A stretch of 64,000 bases of DNA from Acanthococcus lagerstroemiae (Eukaryota; Arthropoda; Insecta; Hemiptera; Eriococcidae). The translations under genes and the position numbers were made by a program. The stretch is taken from positions 55,483,211 through 55,547,210 of the forward strand of contig CM063113.1 of NCBI GenBank assembly GCA_031841125.1, written 5' to 3'. The notes under the pieces were generated by a model that had not been told where the DNA came from, did not search any database, and saw nothing but the letters and a program-made list of their open reading frames with translations. This document shows positions 1 through 11,500 of the stretch, piece by piece. The first letter of the stretch is position 1. Each line of letters opens with the position of its first letter.

Positions 1-244
1 TTCGGCATTATTTTCACATTTATTGGAGAGAAAAACAAATTGAAGGAACAAATTTATTTCTATTCTATGTTGATGTTTAAAGTAAGATTCGAAAAAGAAA
101 GAAGAAAAATGGCGAACGGAACTATAACTTTGTATATCAAAATATACTACCTTTTTTTTTTTTAGATTTATTTTAATTGTTTTCGTGAGGTTTTCAGCAT
201 ATTCTATTTACATAAATAGCGCTATATACATTTTTAGGGGGAAA
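1..244. other. AT-rich sequence with no gene seen
   Basis: AT-rich sequence with a poly-T run near 150-163. I see no coding exon, RNA gene or recognisable element end here. Confidence 0.5.
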
Positions 245-410
245 TGAGTTATTGATATCATTGGAAAAGAAATTTTACGCTCTATCATGTACAACACTGC
301 ATGTTGATGCTGACAAAACAACTTTACGTAAGCATGACGTCACAACTTTGTAATACAGGAGTGATAGGCTATTGAAAACTTCTCCCTCTTCTGCCAACTT
401 CAATAAAATG
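245..410 (+). repeat. dispersed repeat, copy 1 (unclassified family)
   Basis: This stretch matches 23579-23690 and 24203-24255 at high identity. Shared strings include ACGCTCTATCATGT, CTTTACGTAAGCATGA and GGAGTGATAGGCTA. Here the two blocks are adjacent, whereas in the 23.6 kb copy they are separated by about 510 bases. No protein-coding signature or clear terminal repeat is visible, so I cannot assign a class. A non-autonomous element is the simplest reading. Confidence 0.55.
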
Positions 411-1185
411 TATGTAACACTATTTTGCTCTAAGGTGTCGATCTATTTCCTTCCACAGTTGAAGTTCAACCTTTCACACTTGATCAGCACCCTTACGCCT
501 CAAGTAGTACTTACGTCTCCACTTCTTCATCCTTTCCCAACATGCTACACACCGCTCAGCGTTAGTCAAAAGCCTCCCCTTTGTTTCTCCATGTTTCTCT
601 TTCATGGTCGCTCCTTCTCCATTTTATACGCTGAAGTTTATCTATTTCGTCGCTCTAACCTGTTATGGGCCTTCCCTTCCACTTCTGTAGTTTCTTGGGG
701 TCCATCCTTCCACTTTTCCCCCATTTGTCGTTCTCTCGCCTCCAAATATGACCTGCATAACTCCACTTGAGGCTATTAATTAGGTACCTCTCCAATATCA
801 CGTAGTCTCGTTTTTGCCCTAATTTCAGGCATTTTTATTTTGTCTCCTAATTTGATGTTTAACATGCTACGAGACACGGAGTTTTGTATCGTTCGAAATC
901 TGTTTCAGTTGGTCTTGGTAAGAGCCCAAGTCTACGCCCCATATGTGATTGTTGGTTGGATGCAGCTCCTCCAGACGTCCGCCTTAGTTGTTATTGGAAC
1001 TTTACTTTTGAAAATGTCTTTCAGTTTCCAAAAGCTCCTCCAGCCACTTTAATTCTGTTTGAGACTTCCTTTCTCTCAAGTTACTGAACGATATTATTTG
1101 GCCAAGGTATCTCGTTTCGTACTCCCACTCTATCTTCTCGCTGGCAATAGGTAGATGTACCTACCAGTCACTGAAGTATCAAGTC
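411..1185 (-). mobile_element. RTE-like LINE, 3' end of reverse transcriptase ORF (decayed)
   Basis: Read on the - strand with frameshifts, this region encodes the C-terminal part of a LINE reverse-transcriptase ORF. From about 1130 down to 800 it gives YLGQIIS, then KLKDIFKSKVPITTKADVW, then TYGA.TWALTKTN and SMLNIKLGDKI. From about 760 down to 540 it gives the usual end of these ORFs: GRPIT...SDEIDKLQ, IKWRRSDHERETWRNKGEAF. These motifs are familiar from arthropod RTE-like elements. Several stops and frameshifts show it is dead. The catalytic FADD region lies upstream of the retained part and is absent, so this is a 5'-truncated copy. Confidence 0.75.
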
Positions 1186-1339
1186 TAGAGATCATTGCAT
1201 CCGGCTTCAATTTTGGAAAATAATTAACTTTTATCATTATTGCTCAGGGCTGAAAAACAGAAGTACATAATAATGTATAACATCAGTGTTCACAATTTTT
1301 GACCATTGTGAATAAATTTTTGAGGTAACGTTGCCCCTA

Positions 1340-2228
1340 AACCATTACATAAGGACTCCAAAAGAGGACAATGCAAAAACCTGACGCAGATCCTGAGCGG
1401 CAAGAGTGCTTCGGCATATACACACATCGGAGAGCGATAGCATCGAACCCCATGTGCACGCACTGTAATCAAGGGGGCGAAAACCTCTGGCACACCTTGC
1501 TTGAGTAAGAAGCTTGGGAGTAGGAGAAGGGCGGGGCGCGGTAACAGCGATCGATCCCGGCGGCAAAACGAGCGATAGCGTGAAGGGCGGGGCGCGGTAA
1601 CAGCGATCGATCCCGGCGGCAAAACGAGCGATAGCGTGATCGGCCGTATCGTGCCGGACACCTTGGTCCGGAAATGCTGACGAGTGGGAGCGGATGGAAC
1701 CTGGTGTCGGCCTTTGTCTCGACCATCATGAAGAAGAAGATGCAGACAGAGTGGTCGAGCAGGGCCGCCAAGAGCCAAACCGGGCCCGGGGAAAAATCTG
1801 CCTGCCTGCACTGAAATTATTTGCTCGTAAAAAGACATATTGTCTATATGATAATTATAATTTCTGTGACTCTGCGGGCCCCCTCAAAAAACCAGGGCCC
1901 GGGGGGGAAATACCCCCCCCTCGGCGGCCCTGTGGTCGAGGCCGGTGGCCGGCGAACAAAGCTTGGCCCAACCCGGACACAAGGACTCTGCACTACAACT
2001 GCTGCGGACTCCCGGTAGGACTCACCCCGCAGTCACCAACTTCCTCACCTACCTGCGTCGCCACACGTACCGAGACAAGGAGGTGAGGGATGAGGGAAGG
2101 AAGCGCAGCTAGCTAGTTCTTTTGAACTGAGAAGAATTGAATCCTTAGTCAGCAACATTGAAATGGCTTATTGACTTAAATATTTTTCTGCTTTGCAAAA
2201 TTGATATTTTGCAGATAAGAAAACAAGT
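1340..2228. other. GC-rich block upstream of the R1-like element
   Basis: Markedly more GC- and CpG-rich than the surrounding DNA, and matching in composition the R1-like element that follows. It includes poly-G/poly-C tracts around 1898-1921. Several reading frames of 100-180 codons exist on both strands, but none shows a recognisable domain and they overlap in opposite directions, as expected from GC-rich DNA with few stops. It may be the 5' untranslated part of the LINE, but the sequence alone does not prove this. Confidence 0.4.
1527..1640. repeat. two-copy tandem repeat, 56-bp unit
   Basis: A GC-rich 56-bp unit (starting AAGGGCGGGGCGCGGTAACA) occurs twice in a row, at 1527-1582 and 1583-1638, with essentially no differences. 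Each unit carries the palindromic core GCGATCGATC. It lies in a GC-rich stretch (about 1340-2110) just upstream of the R1-like element and may belong to that element's 5' end or to an older insertion. Confidence 0.8.
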
Positions 2229-3229
2229 ATTTCTGCTGGAACCCGGACCTGAAATCCTCCTGGCCGGAGGCAATGAAGAAGAGAGAGAGAAGAGACGCGC
2301 AGACGAGTCATCTCCACGTTATCGGAGCTGAAGGTGACAACACCAGCGGCGAAGAAGAAGGCGTCGATATCGCCAATGCTGCCGAGAGGCAAGCTACGAA
2401 AGGAGAACCGGCGCCTGAAGGACGAGCTCGAAGCACGCAACAAAAAGGTTAACGAACTCGAACAGATGATGAAGTCAATGGTCGTGCGATACGAGTAGGA
2501 ACTCGAGACGCTGAGAAAGGAGCTACAAGAGATTCGGCAGCACCAGCAGCAGCGACAGGAACAGGCAACAGTGAAGCCGCCGCCTCCGTCGCGACAGCTC
2601 TCGCCGGTCACCCGCGGAATCAAGATGTTGCGGCAGGCACTGCAGGCTGTAGAAGAGAGGGCAAGAAGAGTCACCCAAGAAGACAACGAGGACGGGGAAG
2701 ACCCTGCGACTTGGGCAGAGGTGACTCGATGGAAGAAGCGGCGAAGCCAGAAAGACAAACAAGACTAGGCACCTGCACCTACGAAAACCGTTGCACCCAA
2801 AAAGACAACGGCCGCAGCTAAAGAGAAGCTACTACGAAAGAGAACACCGAGAAAAGCAGCGCTATTAATAGCTACGCCGAAGTGATCCGGAAGGCGAAGC
2901 GGCAAGCAGCAAGTGGCCCCGCAGCAGCATGGCTTAGAGGTAGCAAGTATACGCTACACTCGGATGCAGGAAATGTTGTTGAAGCTGCGCAACGAGAAAG
3001 AGGGTAACATCACAGGGTTCATGGCGCAGTTCCCGGAGGCATTGGGAGCAACGGCCACCGTTAAGCAGCCCCAGAGGACAACCACCCTCCTACTACTCGA
3101 CGTAGAGGAATCCGTCGAAGAAGAGGAGATCGCGGCAGCAGTAGGGGCCACGCAGAAGCCGGTTGTGCAGAGGATGCGTAGAGGAGGAAGGATGGCCAAC
3201 TCTTCCGTAATCGGATAATTCTTGCGGAA

Positions 3230-3690
3230 ACCGCTACGGGTGTGGTGCAGCGTGAGATGTCGTGTGGGGTTCCGCAGAGATCAGTTCTGGGCATTCTGCG
3301 AGCAGAGGTACCATAAGGGATGAACATCATTTGCTACGTCGATGATACTCTGGTGGTCGCAGTCGAAGACGACGTAGCCACGCTAGAAAACAAGGTGAAC
3401 GCGGGACTGGAGGCAATGACCCGTTGGATCGAGTCGGCTGGGTTGTGCCACGCAGCCGAGAAGACAGAAGCGGTGTTGTTTACACGCCGTCGACAGTACA
3501 ATCCTCCTCCCTTCCACCTAAAGGGAGCGGAGATTGCACCCTGTACAGCCCTGAAATACCTCGGGCTGTGGTTCGACAGGAAGCTTTCGTTCGGAGAACA
3601 CGCGAAGAGGACAGCGCAGAAAGCGTAGACAGTCGTAGCCGGATTAAGCCGACTCATGTCGAACCTAGGGAGGCCGAATGAGAAAAAACG
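3230..3690 (+). pseudogene. R1-like reverse transcriptase fragment (YVDD)
   Basis: Encodes VVQREMSCGVPQ, then ICYVDDTLVVAVED, the KTEAVLFTRRRQYNPPPF block and ALKYLGLWFDRKLSF. These are the late RT motifs (catalytic Asp pair, then the primer-grip-like LGLW block). Compared with the - strand copy at 34290-34690, about 12 residues are missing just after GVPQ.SVLG, and stops interrupt the frame (for example near 3314 and 3628). It is non-functional. The usual box in this family is YADD, so the Ala-to-Val change is probably decay. Confidence 0.75.
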
Positions 3691-3859
3691 CAAGCATGCT
3701 GGCGAACGTCGCCATGTCCATCCTTATATACGAGGGCCAATCTAGTTATACGCCATCGGTGCCTGGGAGTACAGAAGAACCGATCTGGTAAGGGTCCAAC
3801 GGAAGGCTGCACTGAGGTGTGTTAGTGCCTATCGCACTGTCTCCACAGAGGCAGTTTTC

Positions 3860-4579
3860 GTGCTAGCAGGTGTACCGTCAGTGGAGTTACTAGCGGTTGA
3901 GCGGAAGAGGGTATACAGCGCAACGCGAACGATGCCACCAAAGAGCAGTGCGGCGCTACGTGTCAAGCGGGATACTAGGCAATCCACGCTTCGCATGTCG
4001 GAAGAGCGGCTCTCCCGCAGTACCAAGGGAGAGTGGACCCGACTGCTAGTACGCGACTTCAACGCATGGTTGAGCAGACGCCATAGCCAGCTAAACTTCT
4101 ACCTCACGCGGGTGATGAACGGCCATGGAGTGATCAACAAGTACCTGCACCGGATGGGCATAGCAGAAAGCCCGCGGTGCTTCTACTGCACTGCAGGAGG
4201 GCGAGATGATGATGCCTGGCACATCCTGTGCGAGTGTCCGGCATTCGACCAAGAGAGGGGAGAAGCAGCGGCTGCCTTTCAAAACGCGGACGTTGAGCCA
4301 CTTACACCGGAGAACCTGGTCCCGACCACGCTGATGAGCAGAGCGGGATGGGATCAGGCAGCTGCCTGTATCAAGAAGACGTCGGGCCGCAAGATGGAGC
4401 TGGAGTGGCAGAGACAAAGGCAGCGGACGCAGCACCCTATTCCGGCACTCGCCGTCCCACCAACATCGACAACGTCAACGAGAACGACGACGATGATGTC
4501 GCAGCTGCCATTAACCGACAAAGAGGACAATCCGGCGCGCCGCAACTCGACAGCGAAGATGAAGAATAAAACGCCGTAG
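3860..4579 (+). pseudogene. R1-like LINE ORF2 C-terminal region with CCHC zinc finger
   Basis: An open frame of 239 codons that continues the reverse-transcriptase ORF after a frame break. It contains the conserved AGVPSVELLAVERKRVY segment, then WTRLLVRDFNAWLSR, then a Cys-x2-Cys...His-x4-Cys finger (CFYC, DDAWHILCECPAF) typical of the tail of R1-clade ORF2. It ends at the TAA/TAG cluster at 4567-4580. The same protein is encoded on the other strand at 33519-34106. Confidence 0.8.
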
Positions 4580-4740
4580 ATTAGCCGCCGTGAAGAGGCG
4601 ACAGGAGAAATAGGGGTAGCAGGAGCTGCCTCAAAGCGACTCCCCCTATTCTGACGCAGGTCCATTCGGGGCGTTTCCAGGATAGGGGGTGCGGTATCCC
4701 GGAGGCGTGCATCACTATACGCCCCCTCCATCATCGATTT

Positions 4741-5565
4741 CAGCTGGAACAAGATACAAGTCTGCGACGTCATACACAATAAAATTCATATCGTGTGGAT
4801 GTAAAGTGAAATGTTCGACATAGAACTGTACACGATTCTAAGATGTTAACAATTCGTTTACGGTATTGAGAACTTTTTCGACAATAAATGTAAAGATTAA
4901 GTCGTGCAACGTCAGTAGTAAAATGACTAACTCATAACAGAATAACACCCGAATGCGTTCTCAATAGTAACTTATTACACTTTAGGTGAAAATCGTTACA
5001 TTTCGAAAATAACCGAGGCTTGTTTGATGTCGGAAATAAACATTTCTCATTGATGCTCCATCAACCAATAATTATCTTATCACAATCCTCATTGATGTCG
5101 GTTTCCACTATTATAGAACTGAACCTGTTATCTCGAAACAACCAACACCTGATAGTATTCGGGCAATGTTTACCTATCACTGAAAACTAGAATGAGACTT
5201 CGTGTTCGTGGGCTTGCAGTGCTTGTAACAGCCAACCTAGTCGCGACAATGAGGCATCTACGCGAAAGTATAATTAAAACTAGAAAATAACGTTTGCGTA
5301 CTTATGTTATCAGCCAGCGAGCTGTCAATGTCAAAAATTATCAGCCCGTCTTATGTTTACCATATCCTGTCGTGAACCAGTGAGAATATTTTCACGAGTG
5401 TACTTAGTGCTGCACTCGACAGTGTAAAAGTGATCGGTGGTAATCGTTCGTTGATATGCTCTTATAAATCAGTACTCATTTCGTAATTGAAGAGCACGGT
5501 GCTTCATAAATGATATCATACCATCATCTACATATATACACGTACGTGTTACATGACGCACTTTC
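4741..5565. other. spacer and 5' flank of 5'-nucleotidase copy A
   Basis: AT-rich, with no ORF of note. This must hold the promoter and 5' UTR of copy A, but I see no convincing TATA/initiator pair. The segment just after 4740 (TTTCAGCTGGAACAAGATAC) appears to be the ordinary target DNA flanking the LINE 3' end. Confidence 0.4.
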
Positions 5566-8500
5566 ATGATAAACATGCGCCCTTTGACAATCTGGGTCAT
5601 CCTCATCCTGGGGCTGGGGACGCGGTCGATCACCGCAGACTTCCAGCTACTGGTGCTGCACAATAACGACATGCACGCTCAGTTCGAAGAAGTCGACGTG
5701 CGTGCGCAACCTTGTTCGCTGACCAGCTCAAAGAAGAGCTCCGAGTGTTTCGGAGGTTTCGCCAGGATGAGGCAGGCGGCCAGCGACGCCATCGTAGAGG
5801 GCAAATCGCGGAACATCTCCGCCATTTTCCTGAATGCCGGCGACTCGTTCCAGGGCACGGCGTACTACTCGCTCCAGAAGTGGCGAATGACGGCTCCGCT
5901 GGTCGACAGTCTCGGCATCGACGTTATGGTTAGTTACTTTTCTCACCTTCGGACAGGGGTACTCGCCGTCTCATTAGTTCTTTGAATTCAACGAGTACAT
6001 TACTGCTATACTGTCAGACTATAGGAAATCATGAATTTGACAACGGAGTCGAAAACCTGGTCGAGTACATAAATCATGTGAGAACTCCGGTGGTCGCCTG
6101 CAACCTGAACCTTACCTCGGATCCGCGATTACGCCTTCCCAATCTGACTCCGTCCAAGGTTCTGACCGTGGACAACCGCAAGATTGGCGTGATTGGATAC
6201 ATCTACCCAGGAGCCATGGTACCCGCTACACATTAATACAAGCAACGCCTCTTGATATACGTATAAGATACCGCATATTTCCGCGAGTTAAGGCTGCAAG
6301 GTTCACTGTCCCTACTCTCAGTTGGTAATAAAAGAAAGTTGAAAAAGCGGGGTAGCGATTGTAGACTCTTCTGCCCACATTCAGTCGCATACGCGACTGT
6401 GATAGTCCTAGGGATGCCGAATGTTTGAAATAAATCTTGGAATAAAATGTAACTAACGTGGTTTCCAAACATAGTTGCCAATGGAGAGCAAAATCCACTA
6501 ATAACCTCCCCCCCCCCCCCTAAACAAAAACTAACTGTTATACAAGCGAAAGGATATTTAACATTATTTTGGTACTGGTCAGCCCGTTCCCTCCCACAGC
6601 CCTCGTCTATGCCGGTTATTTACACACACATTTCCAAAGGTATGCTCACATTCAAAAGCATTTTGAATGATAATGCGGTCCAAACACCTTTCTGAATGAC
6701 CCTGCAGCTGAGTATTTCTGAACTGTCATTGAAAGAGATTTTACAATATCCCAAGAAAACCAGCTTAAACAAAATTTATAGCAACGATTTTCCTCACAAA
6801 TCTCTTCAGATTGACCCCGTAATCAATATGTAATAAGTCTTCAGTGATTCCGTTAAAACATTTTCCCAGGGGGCTAGATGCACCACAGAAATCAGTTTTC
6901 ATAAAATTCACGAGAACTATCCACCATATATAAGGAAAAGAAATAGCACAAATTGTTTCCAGTTCAATTCTACATAAGTGGTAGTAGTATCAGCTTTTAT
7001 TGGTATCTTGAACAACACTTAGGTATAAGCACAATTAAAGTTAGGTTCCACTGTTACCGACACCTCCGGCCAAATGTCGGGTTTGATTGCGGTCGGGCAC
7101 TTTCCCAGTAGTGCAGCCGCCCTTCCGCAGATAGCGCTAGCGCTCTTCACTGCTTGGTTACTCGTGGAGGAATTCCGAGTGAGTTACTTATTAAGCGGCT
7201 GTAGTTCGCGATGGCATTGATCAGGCCTCATTAGCGCGGATTACAGAGAGATGCCCACCTTCCCGGGAATTAAAGTTAGGTTACTAAAATACAAATTATG
7301 AAAATTTAAACAAAACCATTACTATTGTGCTATTGTAGTCTTCTGAAAGCTAAGCATTGATCACGCACCGGACCGCGATTTGCGAGCAAAGGCCTCCCCT
7401 ATTCGGACCATAAAATGTTCCTTTTTTGAGCTGTCCTGCTCCAGGGTATACCCACTTTTTGGGTGATTTCCTCCCTCCATCGTAGTACAGGTCTACCCCT
7501 CTGACTCTTATGCTCGTATGGGACCCACTACGTTGTTCTTTTGCTCCAGCTTTCTCTGCTTAGCCTTGCTAGGTACCCGGGTACTTCATTTTCAGTTTCT
7601 CGGCCAAGTGTACCACGTCTTTCATTTTGAAATTTTTATGTCTTTATTTTGGCACACAACGGAAAAAAGCGTTACTTTGGAGCGTGACGAAAATATCGTT
7701 ACGAAAATAATAATAAATAAATAAATAAATAAAAATCATAATACTGACTGGACTTACAGGCTGACTGGACTGTCTGACTGACTTAACACTCTTCATTCGC
7801 CTGCGAGTAGCACACTCCTTATATCATCCCATATTCCCTTGCAAGCATCACGTTCCTTGTACCAGCCTGCGAGCACTACGCTCTGCTAGTGCATTATCTT
7901 GCGGAAGAGTCTTCAACCACAAGAGAGCATTTTCATGTCTGCTTCGCGGAATGCGCCGACATGAGAATGTCATTGTCCAGCAAACGTAGTGTCCAAAAAA
8001 GGAGAGCGCCAAAAAATATAGAGCGCAACGTGCTCTGCGGAGCGTAGCGGACGACGACATTCTTATGTCGGCGCAGTCCGCGAAGCAGACATGAAAATGC
8101 TCTTCCGTGGTTGCAGACTCGTCTGCAAGATAATACACTAGCAGAGGGTAGTGCTCGCAGGCTGGTACAAGGAACGTAATGCTTGCAAGGGAGTAACTGA
8201 TACAAGGAGTGTGGTACTCGCAGGCGAATGAAGAGTGTTGAGTCAGTCAGTCGGTCGGTCCAGTGAGTCAGTCCGGTCCAGACCAGTTAGCCAGTAAGTC
8301 AGTCAGTTAGTTTTTCGTCTTATGCTTCATTTTTCACTCTTTCACTCCTCTATATACTTAAAATACTTTTTTCTACGGCTCCCTGTGTTGTTGATAGCAT
8401 CCTAGCTGGTGCTTTGGTGTTGTCCATGTTTGAAGCGCTATACAGTAGAATTGGTAAGATACAAGCCTCAGCATTCTGATTTTGGAAGTAATTCTCAGTT

Positions 8501-11500
8501 GCCCTTTAAATATTTGGTTTGAGGACTGATATAATTTTCCACGCCTGGCTTCTCCTAACATCCAGTTCCTTACTCATTTTGTCAGTAAAGGAGATAATTT
8601 GGCCCAAATATGTAAAATCGTTTAGCTTTTCTATTTCAGTACTGCCAATGTGAATTTTTGGTCATAGTCTGTTGCACATATTTTGTTTTCGCAATATTCT
8701 AATACATTTTATGACTGTTCATTCTGCTAGCTTACTAGAACATTATCGAGTGCGAATCGGAGGCGTTTTAAGAATTTTCCATCTATTCTGAAGCCATAGC
8801 TTTCCCACTAGGCTTCCCTAAATACTTACTCCGGGACAGAATTAAATAGGTTTGGGGAAAGGGGTTCACCTTGCTTTAGCCCCCTGAATAGTGTGAATGT
8901 GGGTCCTCTCTAATCCAGTTCGATACATGCCTGGGAATTGTAGTAGAGTTTTTCCAACAATTTAATATTTTACTGCCAAAGCCGTGTTTTTCTAAGACTC
9001 TCCGCAGGTAACCATGGTTCGCTGTATCAAATGCTTTTTGAAAGTCGATGAAAATAAGGTGCAATTCTGACTGATATTTGTTTGATTCCTCTATGAGCTG
9101 GTTTAGAGTGTGAAAATGGTCAACCGTGGAGAGTCTTTTTCGAAACCCTGCTAGTTCTGCTGGCTGGTTGCTGTCAAGTTTGGAGTACAATCTGTTATTT
9201 AATTAATAACTTCATAGTGCTTTACACAGGCCTTTTTTTCTCATTGTCTTGAGTGCCATAGAACCAGCGGTAAAAATTTTTTGCCACTCTTAAAATTTCC
9301 TTTCTTTTAGTCATCATATCTCTCCGGGGTTCCTCAGCCCAGTGACCCACTTGAACCCGTGACTCGTCTCTCGCCTCATCTTCTTTGTTGACCATGTTCC
9401 TTCAACGATGTTTTCTACCCTGCTCTTCTCATATTTTCTGCAGTCTTCTCTAATTTTTTTAAAATTACTCTCTGTAATCCTGACCACGCTACCCTTTGGC
9501 CTGGGGTGATATTCTCTATTCGTCCTATTTCCTCTCTTTTGGAGATAAGTTCCTTTGTATTTTTTGAAATCTTATCGTCTATTCACGTTCTTTGTGTTCA
9601 CCAAATTTTGACATTGTACTCACAATTGTCTCCTCTAATAGGATGTAGCTTCTCTGCACCTCGGGATATTAAAATATGAACGTACTACTGCTTTCAATCT
9701 CGTCACACATGTACTGTCTCACTTCCTCCATTTCATGCTGAGGTACGAGTATGATGATTTTTAGGTTTGTTTTGTTTGCCTTTTTGCGATAGCCTCTATA
9801 TTTTGGCCGAAGGGCAATTCTATATAAAACTTCATAGCTCCTGCCTCAAATGTCGTCGAATAAGTTCAAAACATTCCAACACATTATACGTTAACACAGC
9901 TGCAAAGAAATCAAGGCATGTCAACGCATCAATTATCTTCTCTGAAGAGTTGATGAGAGGGAATAAAGGTCACAAATTCTACTCTTTCCTCCATAAGATC
10001 TAGGTTAATGTATGATAGTGTTAGGGGACATTCCCTCACGACATTTAGGAGGGAGCTATGAAAAAATGGTATAAATCTTTTTTATGTAAAAATTGAACGA
10101 GGAATAATTTGGTCATTTCCCCATATCCTTCTGAAGATCTTCCAGAAAAAAAGATTTCTGTAGTGCGTTTGACCCCCTCTTCCCGGTCGGATCCTCGACC
10201 AGGGTAACTGAAGTCTTATGATATATTGATTAGGAGAGCAATCTGAAGAAATTTGGGAAGAAAAATATTTATTGGAAGTTTTATCCGACTACCCTCTCTT
10301 TTCTATCTAATTTTCCTGGGATAGATAGAATGAGTGAAAGATCTTACTCAACCGAGTAAATATTCTCGGCAGCATTAACTACTATTAAAAAATTACTCAA
10401 GAGAGAACAATAATCTACAGCTTTTTGTTTCTCTCGCGAACTCGACCCTCTCAGACTAATTGGGCTTTGTTCCAATCTAATCAACAGACCGGATCGATGA
10501 CGGAAAACCTGCAAATATTCGACGAGATACCGTACATCCGATCGGAGGCCGAACGTTTGAAACGGAGTGGAGTTAAGATCGTAATCGCATTAGGACATTC
10601 TGGGTTCACTCGAGACGTCGAAATAGCTACGCAAATTCCGGACATAAGCCTGGTGGTCGGCGGACACTCGCACTCTCTCCTCTACACGCCGAAAAGTAAA
10701 TACAAATAACGTCGACAACTCGTTGAAAGACGGGCGATTGTAGCCAAAATCCAAGAATTCGGTCGAAGATTTCAGAAAGAGTTCCGAAATACGTAAAAGC
10801 AATGCAGGTGAACTGAAAACAGAATTGTGCTAAAAGGCGAACATAGAGGCTCGGTTTAGGCTTCAAAATGCTCCCTTATCTAGAGGGAAGACTTGAGAAA
10901 AAAAAAAAAAAAATTCTTCAGAGATGGCCTCAATAGATAGGAAACGGTTTCATCTTCCCAGTGGCGTGGTTATGGGCCGAGATTTTTAATTTTTTCCCCA
11001 TGCATTACACTCAAACATTACTCGTACAATATGATTTTTGAAAATTGGAACCCCAAAAAATAAATTTGGTGTAACTACGCCACAGATTTTCCCTCCCCGT
11101 AAGGCATTCATTATCTCTGCTGCATGTCTGATGACTTGATATTCTAGTAAACACGCTGGCACGACAATTGCCGTGAAACCGTGAACTGCCTACTAAATTG
11201 GTCCGCAAAATTCAAGATAATCGATTTGGAAACATGACTAAAGAATAATTTTCCAAGCACAAATACGTCCAAATTTTGACATTTTCATCAGTCAGAGTCA
11301 GAAATCAGTCTCGACAATCCTACCTAATCGCCATATCGCTATAGGATGCATAATATTTACTGATACATATAATTCTGTTGAAGTCACCACATAACAATAT
11401 TGTATTTTCCAGACAGATTTTTATGTTTATTTAAAAATTTAATATGTATTAAGAACCATCTCCAATTATGAAAAATTACTTAGGCGAGATAAGCAAAAGG

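Larger units (their letters stand above)
2229..4740 (+). mobile_element. R1-clade-like non-LTR retrotransposon, internally deleted
   Basis: The left part (about 2250-3218) is an ORF1/gag-like region with premature stops. It starts with a charged coiled-coil stretch (ENRRLKDELEARNKKVNELE) and later reads YTRMQEMLLKLRNEKEG and LLLLDVEESVEEEEIAAAV. It is joined at about 3230 directly to the second half of reverse transcriptase (3230-3690), with the active-site box written YVDD. A C-terminal region at 3850-4579 has a CCHC-type zinc finger (CFYC...HILCEC, about 4178-4240). The endonuclease and the first half of RT are missing. The 3' end (TAG at 4578, then about 160 bases ending near 4738) matches other copies at 24281-24389, 33350-33500 and 56289-56360, which fixes the element's 3' boundary. 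Confidence 0.8.

Noticed and set aside
372..770. 132-codon frame on +
   Set aside because: Opposite strand of the RTE-like LINE end, which explains the sequence better.
1290..1838. 182-codon frame on -
   Set aside because: Lies in GC-rich repeated DNA including the 56-bp tandem; no domain, and competing frames exist on both strands.
3320..3370. YVDD box suggesting a retrovirus-like reverse transcriptase
   Set aside because: The surrounding motifs and the C-terminal CCHC finger match R1-type LINEs, and the sister copy at 34510-34560 has YADD.
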